DNA of 64,000 nucleotides from Leuconostoc kimchii IMSNU 11154. Its GTDB lineage: Bacteria > Bacillota > Bacilli > Lactobacillales > Lactobacillaceae. The position numbers and the translations under genes were made by a program. Each line of letters begins with the position of its first letter. Position 1 is the first letter of the stretch. This document shows, piece after piece, positions 22,611-31,767 of this stretch. Under the pieces are notes generated by a model. It ran no database searches and was not told where the DNA came from. It worked only from the letters and a program-made list of their open reading frames with translations. The stretch spans positions 1,882,501 through 1,946,500 of the forward strand of contig NC_014136.1 in the NCBI RefSeq assembly GCF_000092505.1. Direction: 5' to 3'.

Positions 22611-22627
22611 ATGGGGTGAGAAGCCCA
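22611..22627 (+). other. Small hairpin element resembling the one at 6641-6657
   Basis: ATGGGGTGAGAAGCCCA: a GGG/CCC stem with a TGAGA loop. The copy at 6641 reads ATGGGTGAGATGCCCAT. Both precede a gene whose ribosome site follows closely. Meaning unknown. Confidence 0.3.
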
Positions 22628-22657
22628 ATTACATAACTAGCATATAGGAGAAAATTC

Positions 22658-23071
22658 ATGGCAATTAACATTTCAAGTTTGGTTATCAAATCAGAAAGTT
22701 TCAAGATTGGAGACAGAACATACACGGCAAAGTACACACCTGAATTAGATGATAAGTTTTCAGACTTCTTACTAAAAATGGGTGATTTGTACAAGCGTAT
22801 CGAAGACGAAGATCGTGATGACGACATAACGCTTGATGAACAACGAAAAGTCGTTCGTGATGCCTACACAGAAATGGCTGACAACTCAAAAGAGTTCTTG
22901 GAAGCTGCGCTGGGTAAACAATCATCTGATGAAATTATTAAATATGTTGATAATCGTACGATCACACTTGTTAAAATTGCCAAGGCTATCTTTGAAGCTG
23001 GACAAAGTGACGAGTTGAAAGCTAAATATGGCAGCAACCGTGAACAACGCCGCAACAAAGGCAATGACTAA
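22658..23071 (+). CDS. Tail assembly chaperone, first component
   Basis: 137 residues, preceded by TAGGAGAAAA. It is acidic and helical (DRTYTAKYTPELDDKF, DRDDDITLDEQRK), ends in a basic tail (NREQRRNKGND), and lies between the tail tube and the tape measure, the fixed place of tail chaperones. The next gene starts in its stop (TAATG). I saw no need to invoke a ribosomal frameshift, since both frames have their own start. Confidence 0.72.
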   Translation: MAINISSLVIKSESFKIGDRTYTAKYTPELDDKFSDFLLKMGDLYKRIEDEDRDDDITLDEQRKVVRDAYTEMADNSKEFLEAALGKQSSDEIIKYVDNRTITLVKIAKAIFEAGQSDELKAKYGSNREQRRNKGND

Positions 23072-23697
23072 TGTTTTCATTCACTAAACGTCCTGAGACG
23101 ACGATTAAATTATTAGATGGTAAGTATCGACTTAATTTAGCTTTCAATGTCGTCATTGAGGCGTTTGGCGTGTTGGATACTGATTTAAGCGATGCAGAAA
23201 AGGTTGAGCGATGTTTTAATTTATTGGTTATTGATAAGCTACCAACTAATGATTTAGCAGTCAAAGGCGATATTGTTGCTGGTGTTTTTCAGTACATTAA
23301 TGAACGACCATATGGCAACGAAGAAGATGATGGCAGTCAAGCAACTGATGAACAATCTAGCGCTGCTAATCATGCTGATTTTGATTACGAACAGGACGCA
23401 GGAGCAATCTACGCGTCTTTTTTGATGTACTACCACATTGATTTAAATCAGATGATTGACCGTATGCATTGGGATCAATTCAAGGCGTTGTTTGACAACT
23501 TAGGCGCTGATACACCTATTCAGAAGATTAGACAATATCGCAGTGATGACTTGTCACAATATGCTGATGATCCAAAGCAAGCGCAATTTGTTAGTCAAAT
23601 GCAGTTCTATTACCACCTTGATAAAGAGGTTGAAAGTGATGGCTTCTCAAGTAATGCGTCATCAATATTTGACATGATGATGAATGATTCTAAATAA
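23071..23697 (+). CDS. Tail assembly protein, Gp15 family
   Basis: 208 residues. It begins MFSFTKRPETTIKLLDGKY. The phrases DLSDAEKVERCFNLLV, GAIYASFLMYYHIDLNQM and HWDQFKALFDNL match the bacteriophage Gp15 family, which occupies the second tail chaperone position. It would bind the tape measure during tail assembly. Acidic middle (about 85-105). Start overlaps the stop before it; GGAAAGGAGG for the tape measure follows the end. Confidence 0.82.
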   Translation: MFSFTKRPETTIKLLDGKYRLNLAFNVVIEAFGVLDTDLSDAEKVERCFNLLVIDKLPTNDLAVKGDIVAGVFQYINERPYGNEEDDGSQATDEQSSAANHADFDYEQDAGAIYASFLMYYHIDLNQMIDRMHWDQFKALFDNLGADTPIQKIRQYRSDDLSQYADDPKQAQFVSQMQFYYHLDKEVESDGFSSNASSIFDMMMNDSK

Positions 23698-23717
23698 AGA
23701 GGAAAGGAGGAATTTAA

Positions 23718-26700
23718 ATGGCTGATGGTTCAATTAATATCGATTTGTTACTAAATGATAAATCTGACCCCACGTGGACTGAATTTAATGCCAAAGCCGA
23801 AAAGCAAGGCAAGAGTGGCTATGAGAAGTTCAAAGATGCATTTAAAGGTGATCCATTAGTTGCAAAATTGGAGGCACAAGCTGATAAAGCTGGCATCAAC
23901 GACTTTCGCGAGTTACTAAATAAGCTGCCAAAAGAGAAACAAACAGAATTATTGGCCAAAGCTGAAAAAGGCGAGGCGATAGACTTTCAAAAGTTTATCA
24001 AAGACATACCAGACGCTAAAAAGATCATGCTTGAAGCACAGGCTAAACGTGCTGGTATTGATAATTTTGAAGAGCTACTCAAAAAGTTGCCTAAAAAGAC
24101 ACTCACTGACTTGCAAACGCGTGCTGAAAAAGGTGAAGTCATCAACTTTGAAAAAGAGTTGAGAAAGCTGCCATCTAAAGTGGTTTCTACAGTTGAACTA
24201 AATGACAATGCATCTACCGGATTACGTTCACTAAAGCAACAAGCGGAAGAAGTTGGCGACAAGTTTCATCGTATTAAAGAGATAGCCGTAGGTACATTCA
24301 TTGGCTCTGCGGTAGCTGGTGGCATACGAACAATTACGGGTTTTGTTGCAGGTCTTGGACAAGAAGCACTTAGCTCATCTGACGCGTTACAAAAATTTAA
24401 GTCAACCATGCAACTTGGTGGGTTTGGTGAGAAAGAAATTGACAGTGCGACTAAGCAGGTTAAAAAATACGCTGACGATACTGTCTACGATTTAGGGACT
24501 GTTTCAAACACCACAGCGCAATTAGCTGCCAACGGTGTTAAAGACTATATGGGGCTTACTGAAGCTGCTGGTAACCTGAATGCACAAGCTGGCGGTAATG
24601 CTGAAACGTTCAAATCAGTAGCTATGATGCTCACACAAACAGCTGGTGCTGGTAAATTAACCACTGAAAACTGGAACCAGTTAGCTGATGCGATACCTGG
24701 TGCATCTGGCGTGCTTCAAAAGGCAATGAAAGAGAATGGCGCCTACACAGGTAACTTCCGTGATGCCATGGCCAATGGACAAGTGAGTGCTGATGAATTC
24801 AACGATGCACTGACTAAATTAGGTAGTAATGATGCTGCTAAGAAGGCAGCCACTGCTACCAATACATTTGAGGGTGCATGGGGCGCGCTTGAAGCTAACG
24901 TTGTTTCTGGTCTGGATAATATCATTGATAGAATTGGTAAAGATAAGTTAACTGGTGTCATAAATAATCTAGCGGGCGTAGCAACCTCTTCTTTCGGGGT
25001 GGTTGCTGACGTTATCATGGGAGTCGGCAAGGCTTTCGGAGTAATCAGCAATGGTTTATCCATGTTTGCGACAAGTTTTAAATATAACGTTTTGGGAGCG
25101 GTTTCTGACGGTAGCGTTGGCAAAAGAGTAGATGAAATAAAACAATCATTTTCTGGGTTAATAGATGCACTAAAACCAGTTGCGCAGGCAATAGGTGGTT
25201 TGTTCGGAGTTATTACCGGAGGTATTGTTACAACAGCCATTAAGCTCATTCAAGGAATAACTGACGGCTTTATTGGTGCTGGTGATTCTGCGGATAAAGT
25301 TAAGAAAAAGTTTGATTTCAGTAATATATTTGACACCATTGTTACGATTAGCCAATGGTTAAACGTATGGCACGAGACTTTGGGAGATATTTATAAGCCA
25401 TTAGGAGAAATAATCGGCGCCATCGGATCTGGCGTATTTGAAGTGTTCGTTGATGTTATTTCTGATATAGTCGGTTCCTTTAAAGCAATGATTGGAGAAA
25501 CAAAGGGAGCAACCGAAAATATCAATCCGGTAGCTAAAGCTCTTGAAGGTATTGCGAAACACAAAAACGCACTAAAGGCTATTGGATTAGCTATAGGCTC
25601 TATAGCAGTGGCGTTGCTTGCTGTTAAGGGCGCTGTTGGCGTTTTCAAGATGGTAAGTGATGGCATAACCACTGTGCGTATTGCCATAATGTTATTTGGC
25701 GATGCTTGGAAAGCGCTTAATACGATTATGAAAGCAAATATATTTGTCATCATAGTCACTGCTGTTATTGCCGTTGGTTTGGCTTTCTACGAGCTATACA
25801 AGCACAACAAGAAATTCAGAGAATTTATAGACGGACTAGTTAAGGGTGCGGCAGACTTTTTCAAAGGCGTTGGTAAATGGTTCGGTGAAGCGTGGAAAAC
25901 TATTTCTGACTTCTTTAAAAAGGTTATTAATTTTGTAAAAGACGATTGGAAAGAAATATTATTATTTATTGTCAATCCTTTTGCTGGAGCGTTTGCGCTA
26001 CTATACAAGCATAACGCTAAATTTAAAAAATCTATCGACGATATGTTGAAAGCTGTCATTGGTTTCTTCAAGGGAATTGGTAAATCTATCGGAAGTGGTG
26101 CCGGTGCGATAGGTAAATGGTTCGATGGACTAGTTAAAGGATTTATCAAAGGCTGGGACAAATTCATTGAGATAACAGTTAAACTCGCTAAAGGTTTTGG
26201 AAAGTTATTGTTATACGCGTTGGCAGTTCCTGTTGGAATAGCTATTATTATCGCTAAGCCACTGGTTGAACCGCTTAAAAAGATATTCAATGCTTTAATC
26301 TCTTGGACTAAAAAAGCTTGGAAAGGCTTAACTAGTTTTCTTGAAAAAATATGGGACCCTATTCAAAAAACATGGACTAAATCATGGAACGCCATTAGCA
26401 GCCTGTTTAGTAAAGTTTTGAATGGTATCAAGAAGATATTTACTAATGCTATCAACAACATTGAAAAAGTTCTTACCATTGGACTTAAATTCATTTCAAA
26501 GGCTTGGTCTGCCACATGGAATGCAATCTCTAATGTGTTCGGTAAGATATGGAAAGGGCTCCAAAAGTACGTCGAGAATGAATTGAATTTTTGGAAAAAG
26601 ATTTTTACCGCCGCGTTAAGTTTCATTACCAAACTATGGGACAGATCTTGGGATTATGTTTCAGATACGTTTGAAAAGATTTGGAATGGCATCAAGAAGT

Positions 26701-28853
26701 TCTTTAAGCCAATCATCAAATGGTTGGAAGATGTGATTTCTGATGCTTTAAATGGTATCAAAAAGGCATGGAACAGGTCTTGGGATGCCATCTTTGATTT
26801 CTTTAGCGATACTTGGAATAGTATCAAACGTACTGGAAGCAAAGGAATTAACTCACTGAAAGATACATTGAGTGGCGTCTTGGATAAGATTGGCAAAACC
26901 TTTAGCGACACATGGGACGGTATCAAGAACGGATTCAGTGCTATGTGGGACGGTCTGAAATCTCTCGCTGGTAAAGGCATTAATGCGGTTATCAACATAC
27001 CTAATGCAGGTATTGAGGGTATTAATGGCTTAATCCATGACTTTGGTGGTCCTAAAAGTACATTAAGTAAGATACCTAAAGTAGCCTTTGCCACTGGTAC
27101 TGGTGCGTTTGGTAATATGCGCAGAGCAATTACTAATCCAACGATGGCAATTCTCAACGATGGGAACGATAGCCCTGAAACAGGTAACAAAGAGGCACTC
27201 ATACACCCTAATGGTGCTATGGAGATTGTTCAAGGCAGAAACACAGAACGTCTCTTGATGCCTGGCACAGAAGTATTAAACGCAAGTGAGTTATCAATGT
27301 TAATGGGTAGTCAACACTTTGCTAGTGGTACAGGGTTCCTTGGTTCAATCTGGGACGGTGTCAAAGGCGCAGGTAGTTGGGTTGGTAAAACAGCCAGCAA
27401 TGCATGGGATGGTATAAAAAGTGCCACTGAAAAGTACACTAAAATGTTTGGTTTTATTACAAACGCTATAGCACATCCAGTCAAGACACTTGAAAATGTC
27501 TTTGATCCCAAATCTGGCGGTATGGGTAACATGATGAATGGTTTGGCAACAGGTACATTTAAGCATGTTAAATCCCAAGCCGTTGATTGGTGGAAGTCCC
27601 TATGGGGCATGGCTAACGATGAAGCGAGCGGTGGCGGTGGTAGTTCTGAACTGCTGAAAGAAGTCATCAAGTTAGGTACTGGTAAACCTTATGTATGGGG
27701 TGCTACAGGACCCGACAGTTTCGACTGTTCTGGTTTGGTACAAGATGCCTTGCGACAAATGGGGAATAGTTTCCCACATTATTCAGGCGACCAATACAAT
27801 AGTTCGACAGCTGTATCAGATCCAAAGAGTGGTGATTTAGCATTTTTTGGTGAGGGCGGTAGTCAACACGTTGGGGTTTATGGCGGAAATGGCAAGATGT
27901 TCAGTGCCATGTCCCCTGGATCAAACCCTAACATTGGTTGGGCTAAAGTGTCTGATTGGTCTGAAAAGTTAGCAGGATACCATCGTGTGCCTGGTCTTAA
28001 ATCAGATGATAGTAAGAGTTCAAGTAGTAACCCTATGGCTAGCCTTATTAAAGGTCAAGTTGGCGGCATGTTTGATTGGATCAAGAAGTTCATAGCACCA
28101 ACACAGGACAGTCTGGCTGAACCAGCGGGCGATGGTGTCGGTCGTTGGAAAGATGATGTCACTAAGGCATTAGGCAAGTTAGGATTGAGCACATCTGGTG
28201 GTATGGTATCTAAGGTATTACGTCAAATTCAAACCGAATCAGGTGGGAATGCTAGCGCTATGGGTGGTAATGATGGACTATCTGATGGTAACGCAACAGG
28301 TTTGATGCAGGTTAAGCCTGGTACATTCAGAGCTTACGCGGCAGCAGGACACACTAACATCATGAATGGATATGACAATATTCTTGCTGGTCTAGCCTAT
28401 GCTAAAAGCAGATATGGTAGTGATCTATCGTTCCTTGGCCAAGGTCATGGCTATGCTAATGGTGGACGCACTCACGGTATTGGCATTGTTGGCGAAGTTC
28501 CCGGTGAAGATGAATGGGTCACTAACCCTAATCGTCAAACGGCTGATAGAAACATTATCGGCTCAATCAAAGAAACAGCGCAAAAACAACCTAACAGTTT
28601 TGCTGCTAAGTTGGCTAATATTGTTAATGGCGCTAAAAGCGGTATGCAAAACGTGATGTCACAACAGCCAGCTATTGCTGGTGGCAACACATTTAACAAC
28701 AATGGTGGTGTTGATTTGAGTGGCGATGTTCATATGACAATTCAAATGGACAGTGGTGAGGTAGCTCGCGCAACATATCCAAAGATTAAGATTTTGCAGA
28801 ACCAAGAAATTCAATTGAAAGGACAGACGACAGGTAATACGTATGGTTACTAA
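23718..28853 (+). CDS. Tape measure protein with NlpC/P60 and lytic transglycosylase domains
   Basis: 1711 residues. Near the N-terminus are two ~50-residue tandem repeats (about 45-155: ADKAGINDF / AKRAGIDNF, each with a KLPK or KLP motif). A TMP core domain follows at about 180-400, then hydrophobic spans (about 620-700) and a Trp-rich repeat section (about 860-1100: SWNAISSLF, TWNAISNVF, SWDAIFDFF). Near 1307-1430 is an NlpC/P60 domain with DCSGLV (Cys about 1335) and a His in QHVGVY. Near 1495-1580 is a transglycosylase-like domain with QTESGGNASAMG and GLMQVKPGTF. It sets tail length, and the hydrolases open the wall during DNA entry. Strong GGAAAGGAGG site. Confidence 0.93.
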   Translation: MADGSINIDLLLNDKSDPTWTEFNAKAEKQGKSGYEKFKDAFKGDPLVAKLEAQADKAGINDFRELLNKLPKEKQTELLAKAEKGEAIDFQKFIKDIPDAKKIMLEAQAKRAGIDNFEELLKKLPKKTLTDLQTRAEKGEVINFEKELRKLPSKVVSTVELNDNASTGLRSLKQQAEEVGDKFHRIKEIAVGTFIGSAVAGGIRTITGFVAGLGQEALSSSDALQKFKSTMQLGGFGEKEIDSATKQVKKYADDTVYDLGTVSNTTAQLAANGVKDYMGLTEAAGNLNAQAGGNAETFKSVAMMLTQTAGAGKLTTENWNQLADAIPGASGVLQKAMKENGAYTGNFRDAMANGQVSADEFNDALTKLGSNDAAKKAATATNTFEGAWGALEANVVSGLDNIIDRIGKDKLTGVINNLAGVATSSFGVVADVIMGVGKAFGVISNGLSMFATSFKYNVLGAVSDGSVGKRVDEIKQSFSGLIDALKPVAQAIGGLFGVITGGIVTTAIKLIQGITDGFIGAGDSADKVKKKFDFSNIFDTIVTISQWLNVWHETLGDIYKPLGEIIGAIGSGVFEVFVDVISDIVGSFKAMIGETKGATENINPVAKALEGIAKHKNALKAIGLAIGSIAVALLAVKGAVGVFKMVSDGITTVRIAIMLFGDAWKALNTIMKANIFVIIVTAVIAVGLAFYELYKHNKKFREFIDGLVKGAADFFKGVGKWFGEAWKTISDFFKKVINFVKDDWKEILLFIVNPFAGAFALLYKHNAKFKKSIDDMLKAVIGFFKGIGKSIGSGAGAIGKWFDGLVKGFIKGWDKFIEITVKLAKGFGKLLLYALAVPVGIAIIIAKPLVEPLKKIFNALISWTKKAWKGLTSFLEKIWDPIQKTWTKSWNAISSLFSKVLNGIKKIFTNAINNIEKVLTIGLKFISKAWSATWNAISNVFGKIWKGLQKYVENELNFWKKIFTAALSFITKLWDRSWDYVSDTFEKIWNGIKKFFKPIIKWLEDVISDALNGIKKAWNRSWDAIFDFFSDTWNSIKRTGSKGINSLKDTLSGVLDKIGKTFSDTWDGIKNGFSAMWDGLKSLAGKGINAVINIPNAGIEGINGLIHDFGGPKSTLSKIPKVAFATGTGAFGNMRRAITNPTMAILNDGNDSPETGNKEALIHPNGAMEIVQGRNTERLLMPGTEVLNASELSMLMGSQHFASGTGFLGSIWDGVKGAGSWVGKTASNAWDGIKSATEKYTKMFGFITNAIAHPVKTLENVFDPKSGGMGNMMNGLATGTFKHVKSQAVDWWKSLWGMANDEASGGGGSSELLKEVIKLGTGKPYVWGATGPDSFDCSGLVQDALRQMGNSFPHYSGDQYNSSTAVSDPKSGDLAFFGEGGSQHVGVYGGNGKMFSAMSPGSNPNIGWAKVSDWSEKLAGYHRVPGLKSDDSKSSSSNPMASLIKGQVGGMFDWIKKFIAPTQDSLAEPAGDGVGRWKDDVTKALGKLGLSTSGGMVSKVLRQIQTESGGNASAMGGNDGLSDGNATGLMQVKPGTFRAYAAAGHTNIMNGYDNILAGLAYAKSRYGSDLSFLGQGHGYANGGRTHGIGIVGEVPGEDEWVTNPNRQTADRNIIGSIKETAQKQPNSFAAKLANIVNGAKSGMQNVMSQQPAIAGGNTFNNNGGVDLSGDVHMTIQMDSGEVARATYPKIKILQNQEIQLKGQTTGNTYGY

Positions 28854-29682
28854 ATATCAAGGCGACATCATCATTCAAAGACGTGATGGCACAATTTATG
28901 ATTTGGACAAGGAAGGTATACGTGTTATCTCGTTTGATCCACCATCTGCCAATTTTCAGCACACATACACCCAAACGGGCGATTATGGTGCCGATTTAAC
29001 TAGCACACAGGTACAACAAACTACCATTCCACTGACGTTCGATGTGACTGCTCGTGACAATTATGATTACGAATTACAAAGGCTCAAGGTACTGCAAATA
29101 TTTAGCAGCATCGAGCCTTTTTATGTAATTAATATGCGCACACCATTTTTGAGATGGAAAGTTGTAGCGGAAGCTTTTTCATATCCACGACTGGGTAACT
29201 TTTGGAAAGCTAAAAGTGTGGCAGTGAATCTTGTTTGTTATGAGGGATTTGCAGAAAGCACAGCTACCACCAAAGATCCATTCACGTTTGATGGCGGTAC
29301 TTACGGTATTGGTATGGGCATGCCGTTTGATACACCTAAGTATTCTTTCATCAACCGGACAAAGTTTAAATTCTTGAATCCATCACTGATACCATTGTTA
29401 GCTAACGAACGACCGGTGACACTGAATTTCAGAGGCGTTGCGCCCAGCGGCATAACAATACTCAATCACACGACAGGTCAATCGTTTAAATATAAACAGC
29501 CTTTAATAAATGATGACATATTCAAATTAGTTGGCTTAATTCCAATCGTCAACGGTCTACAGCGATTTGGTAATTCTTATTCTGATCGCAGCTTCATTGA
29601 TTATGCAATAGGATACAACGAAATGGAGATTGTGGGTTCAACTGATTTCACGCTAGATTTCAATACGAGGTTCTACTACTAA
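28843..29682 (+). CDS. Distal tail protein (Dit)
   Basis: 279 residues starting 11 bp inside the end of the tape measure gene. It carries the siphovirus Dit pattern: an N-terminal beta domain (GTIYDLDKEGIRVISFDPPS), TIPLTFDVTARDNYDYELQR, and a second domain from about 140. It forms the hub joining tail tube and baseplate. Length about 280 suits the family. It is followed with a one-base overlap by Tal. Confidence 0.87.
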   Translation: MVTKYQGDIIIQRRDGTIYDLDKEGIRVISFDPPSANFQHTYTQTGDYGADLTSTQVQQTTIPLTFDVTARDNYDYELQRLKVLQIFSSIEPFYVINMRTPFLRWKVVAEAFSYPRLGNFWKAKSVAVNLVCYEGFAESTATTKDPFTFDGGTYGIGMGMPFDTPKYSFINRTKFKFLNPSLIPLLANERPVTLNFRGVAPSGITILNHTTGQSFKYKQPLINDDIFKLVGLIPIVNGLQRFGNSYSDRSFIDYAIGYNEMEIVGSTDFTLDFNTRFYY

Positions 29683-30791
29683 TGACAAGAAATATAGTTT
29701 TTATTAAACAAGCGATAGGCGATGAAACGCCTGTATCCGTCTATAATTTGTCAATTACCGAATCATTAAATGAGTTAAGCACGCTAACATTTTCATTTGA
29801 CAGCGAGGGGCAAAACAGTGTTGCAGCGCAAATGATGGCGCCTCAAACACGTGTTTTAGTGCCTGAAACCAATCAATGGTTTAGGTTAAGCTCTGTCAAT
29901 CCAGTCCCTTTGGGAAAGACGAGGGCATATTCAGTGTCTGCAGTTCACGTAGGTACTGATTTACATGATATGTATGTGGATAAGCGTTTAACAAATACAC
30001 AAAGTTTAGATGACTGTATGAAGTTCATTACTGATGGTACTGATTTTAAATACATTATTCACGATACATTTAAAAATTACTCGTTTAGTGACGGATTTGG
30101 CGGTGATTTTTCAGACAGTTTGTTAATGAATACGCTCAAGAGTGATTTTGGGTTTGAGTTCTATTTTGATAACTGGACAATTCATATTTACAAGCAGTTG
30201 GGAGACGTTGACCAATTTGTCTTTGTTGACGGATATAATGCCACTAAAATATCATGGACAGAAGATTATAGCAACATCAGGACGTCAATCAAAGGGCTTG
30301 GTAAGCAGAATGATAATGGTTCTTATGCCGCTAGCGCTGAATATAGAAGCCCTAACGCTAATATATGGGGTGTCAAACAAGCAGCGACCGTACAAGATGA
30401 TAGGTTCACTGACGGTAGCTCATTGCTCGAATACATTAAGTCGCAACTACAAGATTACCCAATCATTCAATATACGATGGAGCGAGCAGAGTTTGAGCAT
30501 GGTGCCAAGCTGTCAGAGTTTAACAGCATTAAGGTTGGCAATTCTGGTTTATTGAAGGACAGATTCGGCATTGACGTAGACACACGAATTGTTGGCATGA
30601 CTTATTTTCCACAAGATCCAAAACAGTCAGATACTTTGACTTTTGGTAATAAAATATTTGATTACGCGCGTAATTTGGCGATGCAGCGAGATGCCAGAAC
30701 GTCAAACAAAACGATAGGAACGGCTTTAAAGGCTGTTTCCAGGAGAGTTGATACGATTGTTAATGATGGCGTTTGGTATGTTTGGAGGTAA
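29682..30791 (+). CDS. Tail-associated protein (Tal / prophage endopeptidase tail family)
   Basis: 369 residues. The N-terminal region (SITESLNELSTLTFSFD, MMAPQTRVLVPETNQWFRL) and the later WTEDYSNIRTSIKGLGK match the Tal N-terminal fold shared with gp27-like hubs. It plugs the tail tip below Dit. It is short: no peptidase or transglycosylase follows, in keeping with the wall hydrolases being carried by the tape measure. GGAGGTAACG for the next gene overlaps its end. Confidence 0.82.
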   Translation: MTRNIVFIKQAIGDETPVSVYNLSITESLNELSTLTFSFDSEGQNSVAAQMMAPQTRVLVPETNQWFRLSSVNPVPLGKTRAYSVSAVHVGTDLHDMYVDKRLTNTQSLDDCMKFITDGTDFKYIIHDTFKNYSFSDGFGGDFSDSLLMNTLKSDFGFEFYFDNWTIHIYKQLGDVDQFVFVDGYNATKISWTEDYSNIRTSIKGLGKQNDNGSYAASAEYRSPNANIWGVKQAATVQDDRFTDGSSLLEYIKSQLQDYPIIQYTMERAEFEHGAKLSEFNSIKVGNSGLLKDRFGIDVDTRIVGMTYFPQDPKQSDTLTFGNKIFDYARNLAMQRDARTSNKTIGTALKAVSRRVDTIVNDGVWYVWR

Positions 30792-30793
30792 CG

Positions 30794-31759
30794 ATGGCAA
30801 TTAATTGGGACGGGCAGAGACCCGCTGTTGTGGTGGACGTCAGTGCGACGAAATTTTACAAAGGGGCATATGTTTCGCCCGATGGCGATATAGATAATGC
30901 AAGATTGCTGATAGGACCCGATGGGTTCCATTTTACAAAATCAGATTTCAGTGATTTTAAATTTGACAAGGTCACTTTTGAAGCGTTAAACAGTGGTAAT
31001 CACGAGTTATCATTTGACACTTCGGGTCATTTATTAGTTGATGGAAAAATATTAGTTGATGAAAACGCTAAATTTGAATTAAAATCAGAGAAAATTCCTA
31101 GTGGGAGTGATTTAGACAATTACACCCAAGAGGGATTTTTTTATTCAGACAAAGATAAAGATGTTGTTAGTATGACAAATGCACCGACAACACATGCCTT
31201 GACAATGCAAGTTTATCGTGCGGCGGGTGTTGTTCAAATCGTCACTGAATACACGACTAATGACTCAGCAGGGACGTTCATACGCTCATATTATGACGTG
31301 AACAACATATGGAGTCCGTGGCGCAGAGTTATCACGAGTGACTCCAGTGGCAATATCAAAGCACCAAGCGGGGCACTACTTCAAGAAGTTAAAAGCGTTC
31401 AAACAAAAGTTAATGGGTTAGGAACTTATTACGACGCCAGTTCTTCAATCATATTTGTTCGTTCAGGCAAGATCGTGACGGCATATGGCAATTTAAAAAT
31501 TGCAATAGATATTACTGATTTGAACTCATATCATGCCGAAACGCTCATTCCTAGTGACTGCTTGCCATTTGCAGAATATCGTGTTGCAATAGCCACTAAC
31601 GCACCTAGTAGTAAACAAAAAGTCCGTGGCGACTTAGTATTTCAAACTAATGGTGGTGTCACGCTAGATGACGTGTCAATCGGTGAAACAAATGTTATTG
31701 GTGGCACATTGCCGGTAGGTACCACCATTAGAATATCAGCAACATGGGTTGTTGCTTAA
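30794..31759 (+). CDS. Baseplate or tail fibre protein with pyocin-knob-like domain
   Basis: 321 residues from ATG 30794, directly after GGAGGTAACG. The middle (about 108-180: IPSGSDLDNYTQEGFFYSDK, and NNIWSPWRRVITS at its end) is typical of a pyocin-knob domain found in fibres. The C-terminal ~120 residues look like a beta-rich receptor-binding or trimer domain. N-terminal residues resemble upper baseplate proteins of lactic phages (PAVVVDVSATKFYKG). It probably contacts the host surface. The next gene is close behind with AAGGAGA. Confidence 0.75.
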   Translation: MAINWDGQRPAVVVDVSATKFYKGAYVSPDGDIDNARLLIGPDGFHFTKSDFSDFKFDKVTFEALNSGNHELSFDTSGHLLVDGKILVDENAKFELKSEKIPSGSDLDNYTQEGFFYSDKDKDVVSMTNAPTTHALTMQVYRAAGVVQIVTEYTTNDSAGTFIRSYYDVNNIWSPWRRVITSDSSGNIKAPSGALLQEVKSVQTKVNGLGTYYDASSSIIFVRSGKIVTAYGNLKIAIDITDLNSYHAETLIPSDCLPFAEYRVAIATNAPSSKQKVRGDLVFQTNGGVTLDDVSIGETNVIGGTLPVGTTIRISATWVVA

Positions 31760-31767
31760 GGAGACAC

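Noticed and set aside
23060..23075. Programmed frameshift between the two tail chaperone genes
   Set aside because: The second gene has its own ATG at a TAATG junction and encodes a complete Gp15-family protein; no slippery heptamer was noticed.
24743..27670. Long open frames on the minus strand within the tape measure gene
   Set aside because: They lie opposite a clear 1711-residue protein, have no ribosome sites in a sensible order, and their composition is that of a reversed coding strand.
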